Below are positions 1 through 9,051 of a stretch of DNA of 45,308 nucleotides, piece after piece. Each line of letters opens with the position of its first letter. Within the stretch, counting starts at the first letter, position 1. Source of the stretch: Caballeronia jiangsuensis (GTDB taxonomy: Bacteria > Pseudomonadota > Gammaproteobacteria > Burkholderiales > Burkholderiaceae); assembly GCA_000648925.1 (NCBI GenBank), contig JFHF01000057.1, positions 1 to 45,308 of the forward strand, read 5' to 3'. The position numbers and the translations under genes were made by a program. Below the pieces are notes generated by a model. The model made no database searches and was not told the DNA's origin. It was given only the letters and a program-made list of their open reading frames with translations.

Positions 1-36
1 GCGCTAATAGACCAACAAGAAATCGGGATCCGGCAA
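1..36. repeat. Right tip of a palindromic intergenic element (copy D, cut by window start)
   Basis: The first 36 bases match the right terminus of the full elements at 35064-35712 and 37495-38105: GCTAATAGACCA, then an A-rich stretch, then CGGGATCCGGC. Only the outer arm is inside the window. The element ends directly against the stop codon of the next gene (38-40), so it sits at that gene's 3' end. Confidence 0.85.
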
Positions 37-37
37 A

Positions 38-520
38 TCAAAGCCTCTGCTGCGTAGCAAGCGACAGAATCCGAGCCCACTTCCGCGCCTCCCCACGATC
101 GCGCATCGGCAGATTCCACGCTCCGTGCTTGGCATCCTGCACATCGAGCACGACGTGCCAAACACCGCTCCCACCACCCGGCTCCTGCATCCGCGCCCCG
201 CGCAAATCCGCAAAGATATAACTGCCGCGCTCGTCACCGACGCGCACATCGCAAAGACGCTTGCCCGCCGCGACCCGCACGCCGCCCCACTCGGTCCTGA
301 GCTCGTGCGTCCAGTCGCCGCTCTCGCCTTTGCGAAGGTTCGGCGCGATCTCGCGGCGGCTCGCGAGCCAGCGCATCACGCCCGCGGCGATCGCGAGCAA
401 CACGACGATCGCCACAGCGACGGCCACGCCCAGCCCGAAATGCGCATGAAGCGCGTTGAACGACCATATCGCGCCGTAAATCAGCAACCCTAAGGCGATC
501 AATCCGACGACGATGGGCAT
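38..520 (-). CDS. Small membrane protein of unknown function
   Basis: A 160-residue protein with two hydrophobic segments at its N-terminus (about residues 2-20, starting MPIVVGLIALGLLIYGAIW, and about 28-50), followed by a soluble domain of about 105 residues. No family was recognised. The soluble part has a beta-rich look (VWHVVLDVQD, GSYIFADLRG) and would lie on one side of the membrane. A GGGAG Shine-Dalgarno lies a few bases before the ATG. It reads away from the peroxiredoxin gene in the same direction, about 40 bases downstream of it, and could share its transcript. Its stop codon abuts the repeat tip at the window start. It is probably a real gene because of its start signal, length and membrane profile; its role is unknown. 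Confidence 0.75.
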   Translation of the reverse strand: MPIVVGLIALGLLIYGAIWSFNALHAHFGLGVAVAVAIVVLLAIAAGVMRWLASRREIAPNLRKGESGDWTHELRTEWGGVRVAAGKRLCDVRVGDERGSYIFADLRGARMQEPGGGSGVWHVVLDVQDAKHGAWNLPMRDRGEARKWARILSLATQQRL

Positions 521-559
521 GGCGTCTCCCGTGCGCTCAACCGCTAAAACCGAACCGTA

Positions 560-1123
560 TCACTGCGCCTTGTGCTTCGCGTTCCAGTCACGCAGCGCCT
601 GCAGCGTGTTCGCGACATGCTGATCCGGCGACAGGCTCGTGTACTCGTAGATGACCTTGCCGTCGGGCGCGATCACGTAGGACACGCGATTGGCCATCGT
701 GCTTTTCATCGGCATGGAAGCGTCGTAGGAACGGATGATCTTCGAATCCGCGTCCGCCGCGACCGGGAACTTGCTGCGACACTCGCTCACGGAAAACTTC
801 TTCAACGTATCGATGTTGTCATGCGACACGCCGATGACCGTCGCACCCTCGGCCTTGTATTGATCGACCGCTTCGGCGAACTCGTGCGCCTCGATCGTGC
901 AGCCCTTGGTGAACGCCGCCGGGTAGAAGTACAGCACGACCGGACCCTTCCTGAGCGCGTCGGCGAGCGAGTAGTCGTAGACGTTGCCGCCGAGCGATGC
1001 CTGCGCGGTGAAGTCGGGCGCGGCATCGCCGGGCTTGAGCGTCGCGCCCGCCGTGAGCGAATGCATCGCCGCCGCGATCACCAAGGCGCCACCCGCCGTA
1101 AAGCTGAGAATCCTGCTCTTCAT
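560..1123 (-). CDS. Exported AhpC/TSA-type peroxiredoxin
   Basis: A 187-residue thioredoxin-fold peroxidase that should reduce hydroperoxides in the periplasm. Residues 1-26 form a signal peptide ending in a small-residue stretch (MHSLTAGATL). The family opening PGDAAPDF follows, then PVVLYFYPAAFTKGCT with the peroxidatic Cys near residue 75. The usual second Cys of the BCP CxxxxC motif is absent (His at that place), but a Cys near residue 115 (SVSECRSKF) could be the resolving residue. The frame stays open upstream, but the ATG at 1123 is chosen because it has an AAAGGAG Shine-Dalgarno and begins the signal peptide. It lies about 25 bases downstream of the EAL-HDOD gene in the same direction. 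The family is secure; the export is inferred. Confidence 0.9.
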   Translation of the reverse strand: MKSRILSFTAGGALVIAAAMHSLTAGATLKPGDAAPDFTAQASLGGNVYDYSLADALRKGPVVLYFYPAAFTKGCTIEAHEFAEAVDQYKAEGATVIGVSHDNIDTLKKFSVSECRSKFPVAADADSKIIRSYDASMPMKSTMANRVSYVIAPDGKVIYEYTSLSPDQHVANTLQALRDWNAKHKAQ

Positions 1124-1148
1124 GCCCGCTCCTTTAGATGATCTCGTT

Positions 1149-2447
1149 CTACGCGTCGTCCGCGCCCTGATCCATGCGATGTCCGGCGAACCACGCCGCC
1201 GCGTCGAACTGCAATTTCGCGAGCACGGCGGGCGTGAGCACGTCGAGCGATGGCTGCGCGTGCCGGCTCGCGTCGATGGCGGACCCGTCGCCCTGCTCCG
1301 CCGCCCGCGCAATGCCGAGCAGCGCGCCGAGCGGCCCGTCGCCCGCCAGAATCGCGGTGCGGATTTCCGCCGCCAGATGCAGCTTATCGAGAATTTCCGC
1401 CGGCTGCATGTCGAGCACGACATGCACGAGCGAGAAGATGCCGGTCATGAACGCGGCATCGGAGAAGGCTTCGTCGGCGGGACGCAGCGTTTCGGCTGCG
1501 AGCTCAAGGAAGCGCGCACGCGTGCCGACGAGTTGCAGGAGCGGGTCCGAGCGCCACGGCAGGCCGCTGCCGTCCGCGTACAAAAGCAACTGCGTCCAGC
1601 GCATCAACTGGCGCGTGCCGGTCGCCGCGATCGCCTCGCGCAGCGACGACACGCGCCGCCCGCGCGTCTGCGCACTCGAATTGGCGAGGCGCATCAACTG
1701 CACGACGATGTCCGGATTGCGCTTCAGCTCCGCCTCCAGTTCGCGCATCCCCGGCTCGCCGGCGAGCACGGCCATGAGCCGCAGCAGCGAGCCGCGCGCG
1801 GGACTGGCGCGCCGTGCCGAGAGCACCTGAGGCCGCGCGAAGAAATAGCCCTGGAAGAAGTCGAAGCCGAGCTTCCTCGCCTGCGTGAAATCGTCGGGCG
1901 TCTCGACCTTCTCCGCCACCAGCAGCTTGCCGCGCCGTTTCACCGCCGCCGCGAGTTCCGGCAGATGGTCATGATCCGCCGCCAGAAAATCGACCTTGAC
2001 GATATCCACCGAGGGCAGCGCGGCGAGCAGCGCATCGTCGAGCCGCACGACGTCGTCGAGGGCGAAGCGAAAGCCCGCGTTGCGCAGTTGCGCGCAGCGC
2101 TTGAAAAGCGTGTCGTCGAAGGTGATGTTTTCCAGCAGCTCCAGCACGAAGCGCTCGGGCTGCATGATGTGGACGATGTCGTCGAACAGCAGTTCGCGGC
2201 TCATGTTCACGTAGCCCGGATGCGGCCCGAGCACGGCCGGCACGCCGATCTCGCCGATCGTGCGCGCGACGACATGCGCGGTCGCCTGCACGTCGTCGTG
2301 AACGCGCGCGCGATTGTCGGGGCTATCGCGAAAGAGCAGTTCGTAGGCGACGAGCACGCCGTCGCCGTCGAGGATCGGCTGACGCCCGACATAGACGCTC
2401 TGTCCGCGCCGCGCTGGCGCCGTGCGCTTCAGGGATGAATCGGGCAT
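1149..2447 (-). CDS. EAL-HDOD signalling protein with degenerate EAL domain
   Basis: A 432-residue protein of the YuxH/CdgJ type: N-terminal EAL-like domain (about residues 18-215) and C-terminal HDOD domain (about 220-410). The EAL domain lacks several catalytic positions of c-di-GMP phosphodiesterases. The signature reads YELLFRD instead of ExLxR, and the DDFGTG loop is reduced to ALDDV, although AEKVET is kept. It is therefore probably a non-catalytic binding or scaffold protein. The HDOD part shows LMRLANSSAQ and SLREAIAATGTRQL, typical of that fold. Family members act in motility and signalling through protein contacts. It faces away from the PAS-GGDEF-EAL gene across about 460 bases and may share a transcript with the peroxiredoxin downstream. 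Confidence 0.9.
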   Translation of the reverse strand: MPDSSLKRTAPARRGQSVYVGRQPILDGDGVLVAYELLFRDSPDNRARVHDDVQATAHVVARTIGEIGVPAVLGPHPGYVNMSRELLFDDIVHIMQPERFVLELLENITFDDTLFKRCAQLRNAGFRFALDDVVRLDDALLAALPSVDIVKVDFLAADHDHLPELAAAVKRRGKLLVAEKVETPDDFTQARKLGFDFFQGYFFARPQVLSARRASPARGSLLRLMAVLAGEPGMRELEAELKRNPDIVVQLMRLANSSAQTRGRRVSSLREAIAATGTRQLMRWTQLLLYADGSGLPWRSDPLLQLVGTRARFLELAAETLRPADEAFSDAAFMTGIFSLVHVVLDMQPAEILDKLHLAAEIRTAILAGDGPLGALLGIARAAEQGDGSAIDASRHAQPSLDVLTPAVLAKLQFDAAAWFAGHRMDQGADDA

Positions 2448-2907
2448 GACGAAGACCGCTCAGGGACGCGCCGCGGCGCTGTGAAGCTCTGCATGAAGGC
2501 CGGCTCGGAGGTTCGGGCCATGACGCAGGCCGGCAGCAAAGTGGATTCGATCATGGGGCGAACGAGTCGAACGGAATTCTGGTGGTCAACAGCGCGCCGA
2601 AGACCCGGCATCGATCGCAACTCGTGGGAAACCGTTGTTGCAGGAAACGCGCCACTGTACCCGAATTCGCCTGACGAGATAATATGAAACCTCATATCGA
2701 CAATCCCTGGACAATCTTGATCCTCAAACGGAATTGTTGCACCTGCGTGGCCCGTTAAAGAAATCCCCTGCAGCGCCGATAACTCGCCTGATAGAGCGTG
2801 TCGCGCGCGTCGCGGCACGTCCCGGCCGGAACCCGCGAGACGCGGCGTTTCGCGCGCCGCCGTTCGCCCGACGCGGGCGAGCGCAGCCGCCAGAACCCTA
2901 CGAGACC
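2448..2907. other. Divergent intergenic region, about 460 bases
   Basis: This region separates the leftward EAL-HDOD gene from the rightward GGDEF-EAL gene. Open frames here on both strands look like chance: low-complexity Arg/Pro/Ser translations and no convincing start. The stretch around 2640-2760 is visibly AT-richer than its surroundings and contains TAATAT, so promoters for one or both genes probably lie there. I could not assign a firm -35/-10 pair. No RNA gene or repeat was seen. Confidence 0.5.
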
Positions 2908-4791
2908 ATGCAAGCGAACCGGATCAACGTCTCCCGCCGCACACCGTGGCGCATCGCGCTCGATGTGCTCGCGCGCGCATGGGGAAGCGCCGCGCGCGAG
3001 CGGCACGACAGCGCGCCCGACTCGCTTCCCGAAGCGAGCCCGCCGCCATCGCCCGGCGACGCCATCGAGAACACGGCGTCGGCCGCGACCGTCGCGCCCG
3101 CTTTGGCCGCGAGCGAAGCCACGCTCGGCGCAGTCGATTTCCTCGCGCAGCTCGACGACGCGCTGCGCTTTCAGTATGTATCGGATGCGAGCATCGAGTT
3201 CATCGGCTATCACCGTGACTATTTGAGCATGCTGACGCTGCACGATCTCGTCGCGTCCGAAGAGGCCGACGAGCTGCACGCGCTCGTCGCCCGGGCGCGC
3301 GCGAGCGGCAAGCTCGAATCGGCGACGCTGACCGTCGTGAAGTCGCTCACCTATCCGATCTGCGTCGAGCTGCGGCTCGTATCGACGGCCGCATGCGGCA
3401 CGCCCGGCTTCGCGCTCGCCGCGTTCGACGTGACGCACTGGCGCGAACGCGAGGCGTCGCTCACGCACACGCTCAACCACGACGCGCTCACGGGCCTCGA
3501 CAACCTCGTCGCGCTCAAGACGGCCATCAGCGCGGCGCAGGACGAAGCCGAGCTGATGCGCACGCACGCCGGGCTCGTGCTGCTCGACATCGACGATTAT
3601 CAGCGCATCAACCGCGCGCTCGGCTACGACGCCGGCGACGAACTGCTGCGCGAGACCGCGCGCCGCATCCAGCATACGGCGGGGCACGGCGAACGCGTCG
3701 CCCGCGTGGCCGGCGACGAATTCGCGGTGCTCCTGCCCGCGGGCACCACGGCGGAACTCGCCGAAAGTCTCGGCCGACGCCTGCTCACCGCGATCGCGCA
3801 GCCGTATCGGCATCGCGGGCAGCACACGCATTTGTCGGCGAGCGTGGGCGTCGCGCTGTATCCGGATCAGAGCGGCAAGAGCGCGAAGAACGGCGCGCAG
3901 ACGAGTCTTTTGCGCATGGCCGATCACGCGCTCGCGCAGGCGAAGGAATCGGGCGGCAACGCGCTCGTCTTCCACACGATCGACGACAACCCCGCCGACG
4001 CCGAGCGCCTCAAGCTCGAAGCGGATCTGTACGAAGCCGTGCGCAACGGCGAGTTCTCGCTCTACTTCCAGCCGATCACGAAGATCCGCACGGGCGCGGT
4101 GGTCGGCGTGGAAGCGCTGATGCGCTGGAATCATCCGGTGCACGGGCTCGTGCCGCCGTCGACGTTCATTCCGCTCGCGGAATCGATCGGCCTCATCAAC
4201 TATCTGGGCAACTGGGTGCTGAAGGCCGCGTGCATGCAGATCACGCAGTGGGATGCGATCGGCATCCGGCTCGATTACGTGTCGGTGAACGTGTCGCCGC
4301 AGCAGTTCCGCGACAAGCGCTTCACCGCGGCGGTGAAGGAAGCGCTCGCGCTCACCGGCATCGACGCGCGCCGGCTCGTCTTCGAGATCACCGAGAGCCT
4401 CCTGATGCACGATCCGGAAGAAGCGACGCGCCTTCTGGAAGCGCTGACGTCGATCGGCATCCGCTTCGCCGTCGACGATTTCGGCACCGGCTATTCGAGC
4501 CTCGCCTATTTACAACGTTTTCCGCTTTCGAAGCTCAAGATCGACCGCAGCTTTGTCGAGAACCTGATTACGTCCCGCAACAACCGCGCGATCGTGAGCG
4601 CGGTCGTCGGGCTCGCGCAGTCGCTCGGGCTGGAACTGGTTGCCGAAGGGGTCGAAACGGAGGCGCAGCGCGACTTGCTCGCGGACCTCGGCTGCGATCA
4701 CATTCAGGGCTGGCTCATCAGCCACGCGCTGCCGTCGGACGAGCTGGCGCGCTCGTTCCAGTCGAATTCGCTCGTGTTGCACGAGTCGTGA
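2908..4791 (+). CDS. PAS-GGDEF-EAL c-di-GMP turnover protein
   Basis: A 627-residue protein with a PAS-like sensor (about residues 75-180), GGDEF domain (about 190-350) and EAL domain (about 365-615); no membrane segment. The cyclase signature is AGDEF (near residue 268), which can be active. No RxxD inhibitory site lies at the usual distance before it. The EAL domain looks complete: EALMRW (near 401), NVSPQQF, EITESLLM, DDFGTGYSSL (near 522), KIDRSF and VAEGVET. Phosphodiesterase activity is therefore likely and cyclase activity possible. The frame is open from 2734, but the preceding 58 codons are Arg/Pro-rich and unlike the family, so the ATG at 2908 is preferred; this start is not certain. 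The next gene, an HDOD protein, follows in the same direction. Confidence 0.93.
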   Translation: MQANRINVSRRTPWRIALDVLARAWGSAARERHDSAPDSLPEASPPPSPGDAIENTASAATVAPALAASEATLGAVDFLAQLDDALRFQYVSDASIEFIGYHRDYLSMLTLHDLVASEEADELHALVARARASGKLESATLTVVKSLTYPICVELRLVSTAACGTPGFALAAFDVTHWREREASLTHTLNHDALTGLDNLVALKTAISAAQDEAELMRTHAGLVLLDIDDYQRINRALGYDAGDELLRETARRIQHTAGHGERVARVAGDEFAVLLPAGTTAELAESLGRRLLTAIAQPYRHRGQHTHLSASVGVALYPDQSGKSAKNGAQTSLLRMADHALAQAKESGGNALVFHTIDDNPADAERLKLEADLYEAVRNGEFSLYFQPITKIRTGAVVGVEALMRWNHPVHGLVPPSTFIPLAESIGLINYLGNWVLKAACMQITQWDAIGIRLDYVSVNVSPQQFRDKRFTAAVKEALALTGIDARRLVFEITESLLMHDPEEATRLLEALTSIGIRFAVDDFGTGYSSLAYLQRFPLSKLKIDRSFVENLITSRNNRAIVSAVVGLAQSLGLELVAEGVETEAQRDLLADLGCDHIQGWLISHALPSDELARSFQSNSLVLHES

Positions 4792-4934
4792 CGAGCGGGC
4801 GATGTTCGCGTTCTGATCGAAGGACGCGCCGTAACTCCCTAATAACGTGTACATTTCGTTGTCAGGGCGGATTGAACTTGCAGGGCCGCCTCGGGTTAGC
4901 CGTCGCGTAACGAACAGGCTTTTAACTTTTAGCA

Positions 4935-6407
4935 ATGGCACGCACCAAGGCCGAACTACTGGACAAGCTGTGGGCGCGCATGAGCGAGCGCGGGGACTTC
5001 CCCATGCTGTCTCAGGCGCTGCGCACCACTGTGTCCGCGATGAACGACAACGACCTCGACTTCACGTCGCTCGTGCATGTCGTGCTGTCGGACGTCGGCC
5101 TCACGCAGAAGGTGCTGCGCCTCGCCAATTCGGCGATGTACATCGCGTTCGGCGGCAACATCACCACCGTCACGCGCGCGCTGATGGTGCTCGGCATGGA
5201 CGCGGTCGGCCATCTCGTCGTGGGACTGAAGCTCGTCGATCACTTCCATCAGAGCGCGCCGCGCCGTATCGACGCGAAGCTCGAACTGAACCGCACCCTG
5301 CTCTCGGGCGCGGTCGCGCGGCAACTCACCGAGCACAAGGATCTGCGCTCCGCCGAGGAAGCGGTCGTCTGCACGCTGATGCGGCAGATCGGCAAGCTGC
5401 TCGTCGCGTTCTATCTCGAACACGAGTGGGATCAGTTGCGGCGCAAGGCGGCGTCGGAAAACATCCCGGACAGCGACGCGTGCGCCGCGCTTCTGGGCGT
5501 CACCTTCGACGAAATCGGTCTCGAAGCCGCGGATCGCTGGCGGCTGCCGGAAACGATCCGCGAAGGCATGCGCGCGACCGATCCGAACGCGCCCGTCGAT
5601 GAAACCGTGCCGAAGCACGTGCGCTGGCTGCGCGCCATCTCCAACTATTCGACCGAAGTCGCCGACGCGCTCACCGCGCAGAACACGGCCGTGGAAGGCC
5701 GCGAATCGGTGCTCTTCGATATCGCCAGCCGCTACAGCGGCCCGCTCAAGACCGACGCCGACACCCTCACCGCGATGAGCCTCGCGCTCGCGAACGAGGA
5801 AGCGAGCGACGGCGTGATCCGCGAAATCTCCGAGCTGCAGGCGAACGCCGATGCCATGGCGCGCGCGAAGGTATCGGCGGAGGCGCGCATCGGCGCGAGC
5901 GTGGAGGACTTGCGCTCGCTGCCGACGAAAAATGCGCTCGCGCCGGCGCTCGCGCTGGCCTCGGAATCGATTCTCGGGAGTCTGCATCTGTCGCGCACGG
6001 TGGTGTTCGTGCGCCAGGCCAACAACGAGTTCCACGCGCGTCTCGCGCTCGGCGGCGGTGTCGAGCCGATGCTGCCGCAACTGCGCTTCTCCGCGGAGTT
6101 CCGGCCCGACGTGTTCCATCTCGCGATCACGAATCCGGTCGGCATCTTCATCGAGAACGCGCACGACGCGCGTATCGACGCACGCCTGCCGCGCTGGTAC
6201 AAGGAGACGCTCGGCGAGGCGCAGGCTTTCGTGCTGCTGCCGGTGAAATCGAACGATTCGACCGTCGCGCTCATCTACGGCGACTGGACGTCCCCGCAGC
6301 ACGTGCGCAAGATCTCGGCGCCCGAGATGAGCGCGCTGAACGAGCTCACGAAGGAGCTGAGCCGTTTTTTCCTTAGCGCGAACTGGAAGGAAGTCGAGCT
6401 GATCTGA
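4935..6407 (+). CDS. HDOD domain protein with C-terminal GAF-like region
   Basis: A 490-residue protein. Residues about 15-215 form an HDOD domain: FPMLSQALRTTVSAMNDND, SDVGLTQKVLRLANSA and TTVTRALMVLGMDAVGHL. HDOD domains resemble HD phosphohydrolases but lack the metal-binding HD pair and act in signalling through protein contacts. After a helical linker, residues about 325-485 look like a GAF-type sensor (LHLSRTVVFVRQ, AFVLLPVKSNDSTVALIYGD). It lies 143 bases after the GGDEF-EAL gene, so it could be co-transcribed or have its own promoter. No strong Shine-Dalgarno precedes the ATG. It converges on the small gene at 6443. The HDOD call is firm; the C-terminal domain is inferred. Confidence 0.88.
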   Translation: MARTKAELLDKLWARMSERGDFPMLSQALRTTVSAMNDNDLDFTSLVHVVLSDVGLTQKVLRLANSAMYIAFGGNITTVTRALMVLGMDAVGHLVVGLKLVDHFHQSAPRRIDAKLELNRTLLSGAVARQLTEHKDLRSAEEAVVCTLMRQIGKLLVAFYLEHEWDQLRRKAASENIPDSDACAALLGVTFDEIGLEAADRWRLPETIREGMRATDPNAPVDETVPKHVRWLRAISNYSTEVADALTAQNTAVEGRESVLFDIASRYSGPLKTDADTLTAMSLALANEEASDGVIREISELQANADAMARAKVSAEARIGASVEDLRSLPTKNALAPALALASESILGSLHLSRTVVFVRQANNEFHARLALGGGVEPMLPQLRFSAEFRPDVFHLAITNPVGIFIENAHDARIDARLPRWYKETLGEAQAFVLLPVKSNDSTVALIYGDWTSPQHVRKISAPEMSALNELTKELSRFFLSANWKEVELI

Positions 6408-6442
6408 CCGGCTCCCTTCCTGCGCGCATCAGTCTTTCTGCC

Positions 6443-6886
6443 TTATTCCCGCTTCAGGATCGCCACGGCCTGCTCGCCGTATCGCACGATATAGCCGCCG
6501 TGCACGCGCCGCCATTCGAGCGCGTCCGCCTCGTTCGCAAACCAGTTCTTTTCATAGTCGTTGAACGCGCCCGCGTCGAGCCGGTAGCGGTCGATCTTCG
6601 CGCCCGGCCGCTCGTCGATATCGAGCTTGCAGGCTTCCCAGCTCGCGTAGCCGAGTTCGGCGGCGAGCATCGCAAGGAGATGCTTCAGTTGCAGATCGTC
6701 GCGGATCGCGTGCAGGTCGGCGAGACGTTCCGCGCGCGTGACGCGTGCCGCGAGCAGCCGGCGCAGGACGGGCATGGATGCGCTCGTGTCGCCGTCGCGC
6801 GCATGACGAAGCAAGCGCCGCGCGTGTTCGCGCAGAAAGTCGCTATTGGAAACGGAAGAAGAGATCGGACAGGATGTTGACCACAT
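6443..6886 (-). CDS. Conserved-looking protein of unknown function
   Basis: A 147-residue soluble protein. The N-terminal half is helical and Arg/Leu-rich (FLREHARRLLRHARDGD, VLRRLLAARVTRAERLADLH). The middle holds LKHLLAMLAAELGYASWEAC, a phrase like the short motif 'GYxSWExLK' that often occurs after ankyrin-like helices in small bacterial proteins. The C-terminal 50 residues (FNDYEKNWFANEADALEWRR, HGGYIVRYGEQAVAIL) look beta-rich. There is no signal peptide or membrane segment. An AAAGGAAC Shine-Dalgarno precedes the ATG. It converges with the HDOD gene. I do not recognise a named family; the gene is probably real. Confidence 0.75.
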   Translation of the reverse strand: MWSTSCPISSSVSNSDFLREHARRLLRHARDGDTSASMPVLRRLLAARVTRAERLADLHAIRDDLQLKHLLAMLAAELGYASWEACKLDIDERPGAKIDRYRLDAGAFNDYEKNWFANEADALEWRRVHGGYIVRYGEQAVAILKRE

Positions 6887-7043
6887 GACGTTGTTCCTTT
6901 GTTGCGCCGTTCTCGCTGCGGCTATAAAGGTTCGACGTTGCGGTTCGATCCAGAATTGATGTGTTGCGTGGCAAGTGCCCAGGACTTTCGCGAGACCGGG
7001 CGCCCTGCCGCGCCCGTCCGCGATTCTATATCGATGTCTTGCG

Positions 7044-8708
7044 TCAGGCCAACTGGAATTTGCCGACGAGCGACTTCAGCGCGCGCGCCTGATCGTCGAG
7101 CGATTGCGCCGCCGCGGCCGCTTCTTCGACGAGCGCGGCGTTCTGCTGCGTGTTCGCGTCCATCTTCGTGACCGCTTCGCCGATCGACTCGATGCCCGTC
7201 TTCTGCTCCGCCGATGCCGCCGAAATCTCGCCCATGATGTCGGTGACGCGGCGCACCGCCTTCACGACTTCCTCCATCGTGGCGCCGGCTTCCTGTGCGT
7301 AGGTCGAGCCGTCCGACACGCGCGACACCGACGTGCCGATCAGCCCTTTGATCTCCTTCGCCGCCGACGACGAGCGCTGCGCGAGACTGCGCACCTCGCC
7401 CGCGACGACCGCGAAGCCGCGCCCCTGCTCGCCAGCGCGCGCGGCTTCGACCGCCGCATTCAACGCGAGGATATTGGTCTGAAACGCGATGCCTTCGATC
7501 ACGCCGATGATGTCGCCGATGCTCTTCGCGCTCGCATCGATGCGCTGCATCGTCTCGACGACGCGGCCGACGACCGCGCCGCCCTTCTCCGCGATCGCCG
7601 ATGCGTTCGCGGCGAGCGTGCTCGCCTGCTTCGCGTTGTCCGCGTTCTGACGGACCGTCGACGTGAGCTGCTCCATGCTGGCCGCGGTCTTCTCCAGCGC
7701 GACCGCCTGCTCTTCGGTACGGCGCGACAGGTCGACGTTGCCCGTGGAAATTTCGCTCGACGCCGATGCGATCGCCTCCGCGCTCGCGGCGATATCGCCG
7801 ACGGTCGACGAAAGGCCCGCCTGCATTTCCGCGAGCGCGTGCAGCATCGACGCATCGTCGCGGCGCTTGAGCCTGACCGGATATGCGAGATCGCCCGATG
7901 CGATGCGCCGCGCGATGTCCTTCGCATAACCGGGCTCGCCGCCGAGCTGTCCGGCGAGCCGCCGCACGACCCATTCGGAGACGACGATCGCGAGCACGAA
8001 CAGCGCGAGCGTCAGCCCCAGCACCATCACGAACGACGAGTGGAAGATGAACGCGGCGGAATCGATCGTCGCCTTGGCCGCTGCGCCGCGGCGCGCGACG
8101 AGATCGTCGACCATCTTTTCGAGCTTGCCCGTTTCGACCAGCAGCGACACGTCCTGCGTGCCGACTTGCCAGTTCATCTGCGAGAGATCGAGCGGCTGCT
8201 CTTTCACGAGCTTGACGAAGGTGCGCAGGTTCTCGCTCCACTTCGACAGCGCGGTGGAGAAGCTCTTTTGCTGCGCGAGCGCGTCCTTGTCGGCGTGATC
8301 GATATATTGCGCGAGTTGCGCCTGCTCACGGCCGATGTCCGCGAGCGACTGCTCGATCTGCGCGCCGAGATCGTCGCGCTCTTTCGCGGTCGATGCGGTC
8401 AGCAGCATCTTCTGCGAACGGCTTGCGCGCAGCAGATAGCCGCGCGTTTCCTCGGCCGCGCGGCTCGCGACATAGCCTTGCGTGTAGATGGATTCGGTCG
8501 CGCCGTTCAGACGGCTGATCTGCGTGAGCGAAATCGCGCCGATGGCGAGCGTCCCCGCGAGCACGAGCCCGAAAGCGAGCCTGAGCGATGCCTTGACGGA
8601 CAGCGCGCGCGTGGTCGTGCGCTCGCGCGCGTGTTCTTCGGTTGCCGCGGCGTCGGCGCGCGCCACGAAGCCCGCGTCTTTTGCGGCGCGTAGCGAAAGC
8701 AGTTTCAT
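7044..8708 (-). CDS. Methyl-accepting chemotaxis protein
   Basis: A 554-residue transmembrane receptor that signals to CheA/CheW. It has a cytoplasmic N-terminal extension of about 40 residues, a first membrane helix near residues 43-63 (LAFGLVLAGTLAIGAISL), a periplasmic helical sensor of about 160 residues, a second membrane helix near 223-245 (FVMVLGLTLALFVLAIVV), a HAMP linker and a long coiled-coil signalling domain. The conserved hairpin tip is present: GIAFQTNILALNAAVEAARA followed by GEQGRGFAVVAGEVRSLAQR. The C-terminus lacks an NWETF-like CheR/CheB docking peptide. No chemotaxis or flagellar genes are in the window, so it is an orphan receptor with unknown ligand. Confidence 0.95.
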   Translation of the reverse strand: MKLLSLRAAKDAGFVARADAAATEEHARERTTTRALSVKASLRLAFGLVLAGTLAIGAISLTQISRLNGATESIYTQGYVASRAAEETRGYLLRASRSQKMLLTASTAKERDDLGAQIEQSLADIGREQAQLAQYIDHADKDALAQQKSFSTALSKWSENLRTFVKLVKEQPLDLSQMNWQVGTQDVSLLVETGKLEKMVDDLVARRGAAAKATIDSAAFIFHSSFVMVLGLTLALFVLAIVVSEWVVRRLAGQLGGEPGYAKDIARRIASGDLAYPVRLKRRDDASMLHALAEMQAGLSSTVGDIAASAEAIASASSEISTGNVDLSRRTEEQAVALEKTAASMEQLTSTVRQNADNAKQASTLAANASAIAEKGGAVVGRVVETMQRIDASAKSIGDIIGVIEGIAFQTNILALNAAVEAARAGEQGRGFAVVAGEVRSLAQRSSSAAKEIKGLIGTSVSRVSDGSTYAQEAGATMEEVVKAVRRVTDIMGEISAASAEQKTGIESIGEAVTKMDANTQQNAALVEEAAAAAQSLDDQARALKSLVGKFQLA

Positions 8709-9051
8709 CGATCGTTTCCCCGATTTGATCTGCGGACTCAGCCGTCGTGCGGCAAGCCCTGGCCTGGTCTGGTCTCCCCACCGGAGTACGGCAGGTTTGT
8801 CGGCTTTCTTGAGCCTTTTTATCGGAAAGCGAACATGCGTTCGCCGCCGTGCTTGTTATAACCGGCCAAAAATGGTTGCGTAAGACGAAACAACGGCGAT
8901 GGCAGCGGTTATCCTGTCCGATTCGCGACAAAGCTTGGCAGGACAACGTAACGGGGACATCCTAAACTTGTCAGAAATTCAGCCTGCGCATAAATGCCGC
9001 ACTGAAATGGACCAAAAACCGGGACTTTTTCGCTTACATCAGCCATTCACC
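8709..9051. other. Divergent intergenic region, about 340 bases
   Basis: This region lies between the leftward chemotaxis receptor and the rightward MFS gene. The MFS reading frame is open upstream through part of it, but the added residues do not look like the family. A palindromic TTATAA near 8855-8860 could be part of a -10 on either strand; no convincing -35 was found. Nothing else was recognised. Confidence 0.45.

Noticed and set aside
2429..2818. Minus-strand open frame of about 129 codons between the EAL-HDOD and GGDEF-EAL genes
   Set aside because: It overlaps the start of the EAL-HDOD gene, has no recognisable motif or start signal, and low-complexity composition.
2734..2907. N-terminal extension of the GGDEF-EAL protein
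   Set aside because: Arg/Pro-rich, unlike the family, and in a region that should hold promoters; the ATG at 2908 gives a better start.
7044..8708. Long plus-strand frames across the chemotaxis receptor and other GC-rich genes
   Set aside because: Typical antisense shadows of high-GC coding sequence: Arg/Ala/His-rich with no domains.
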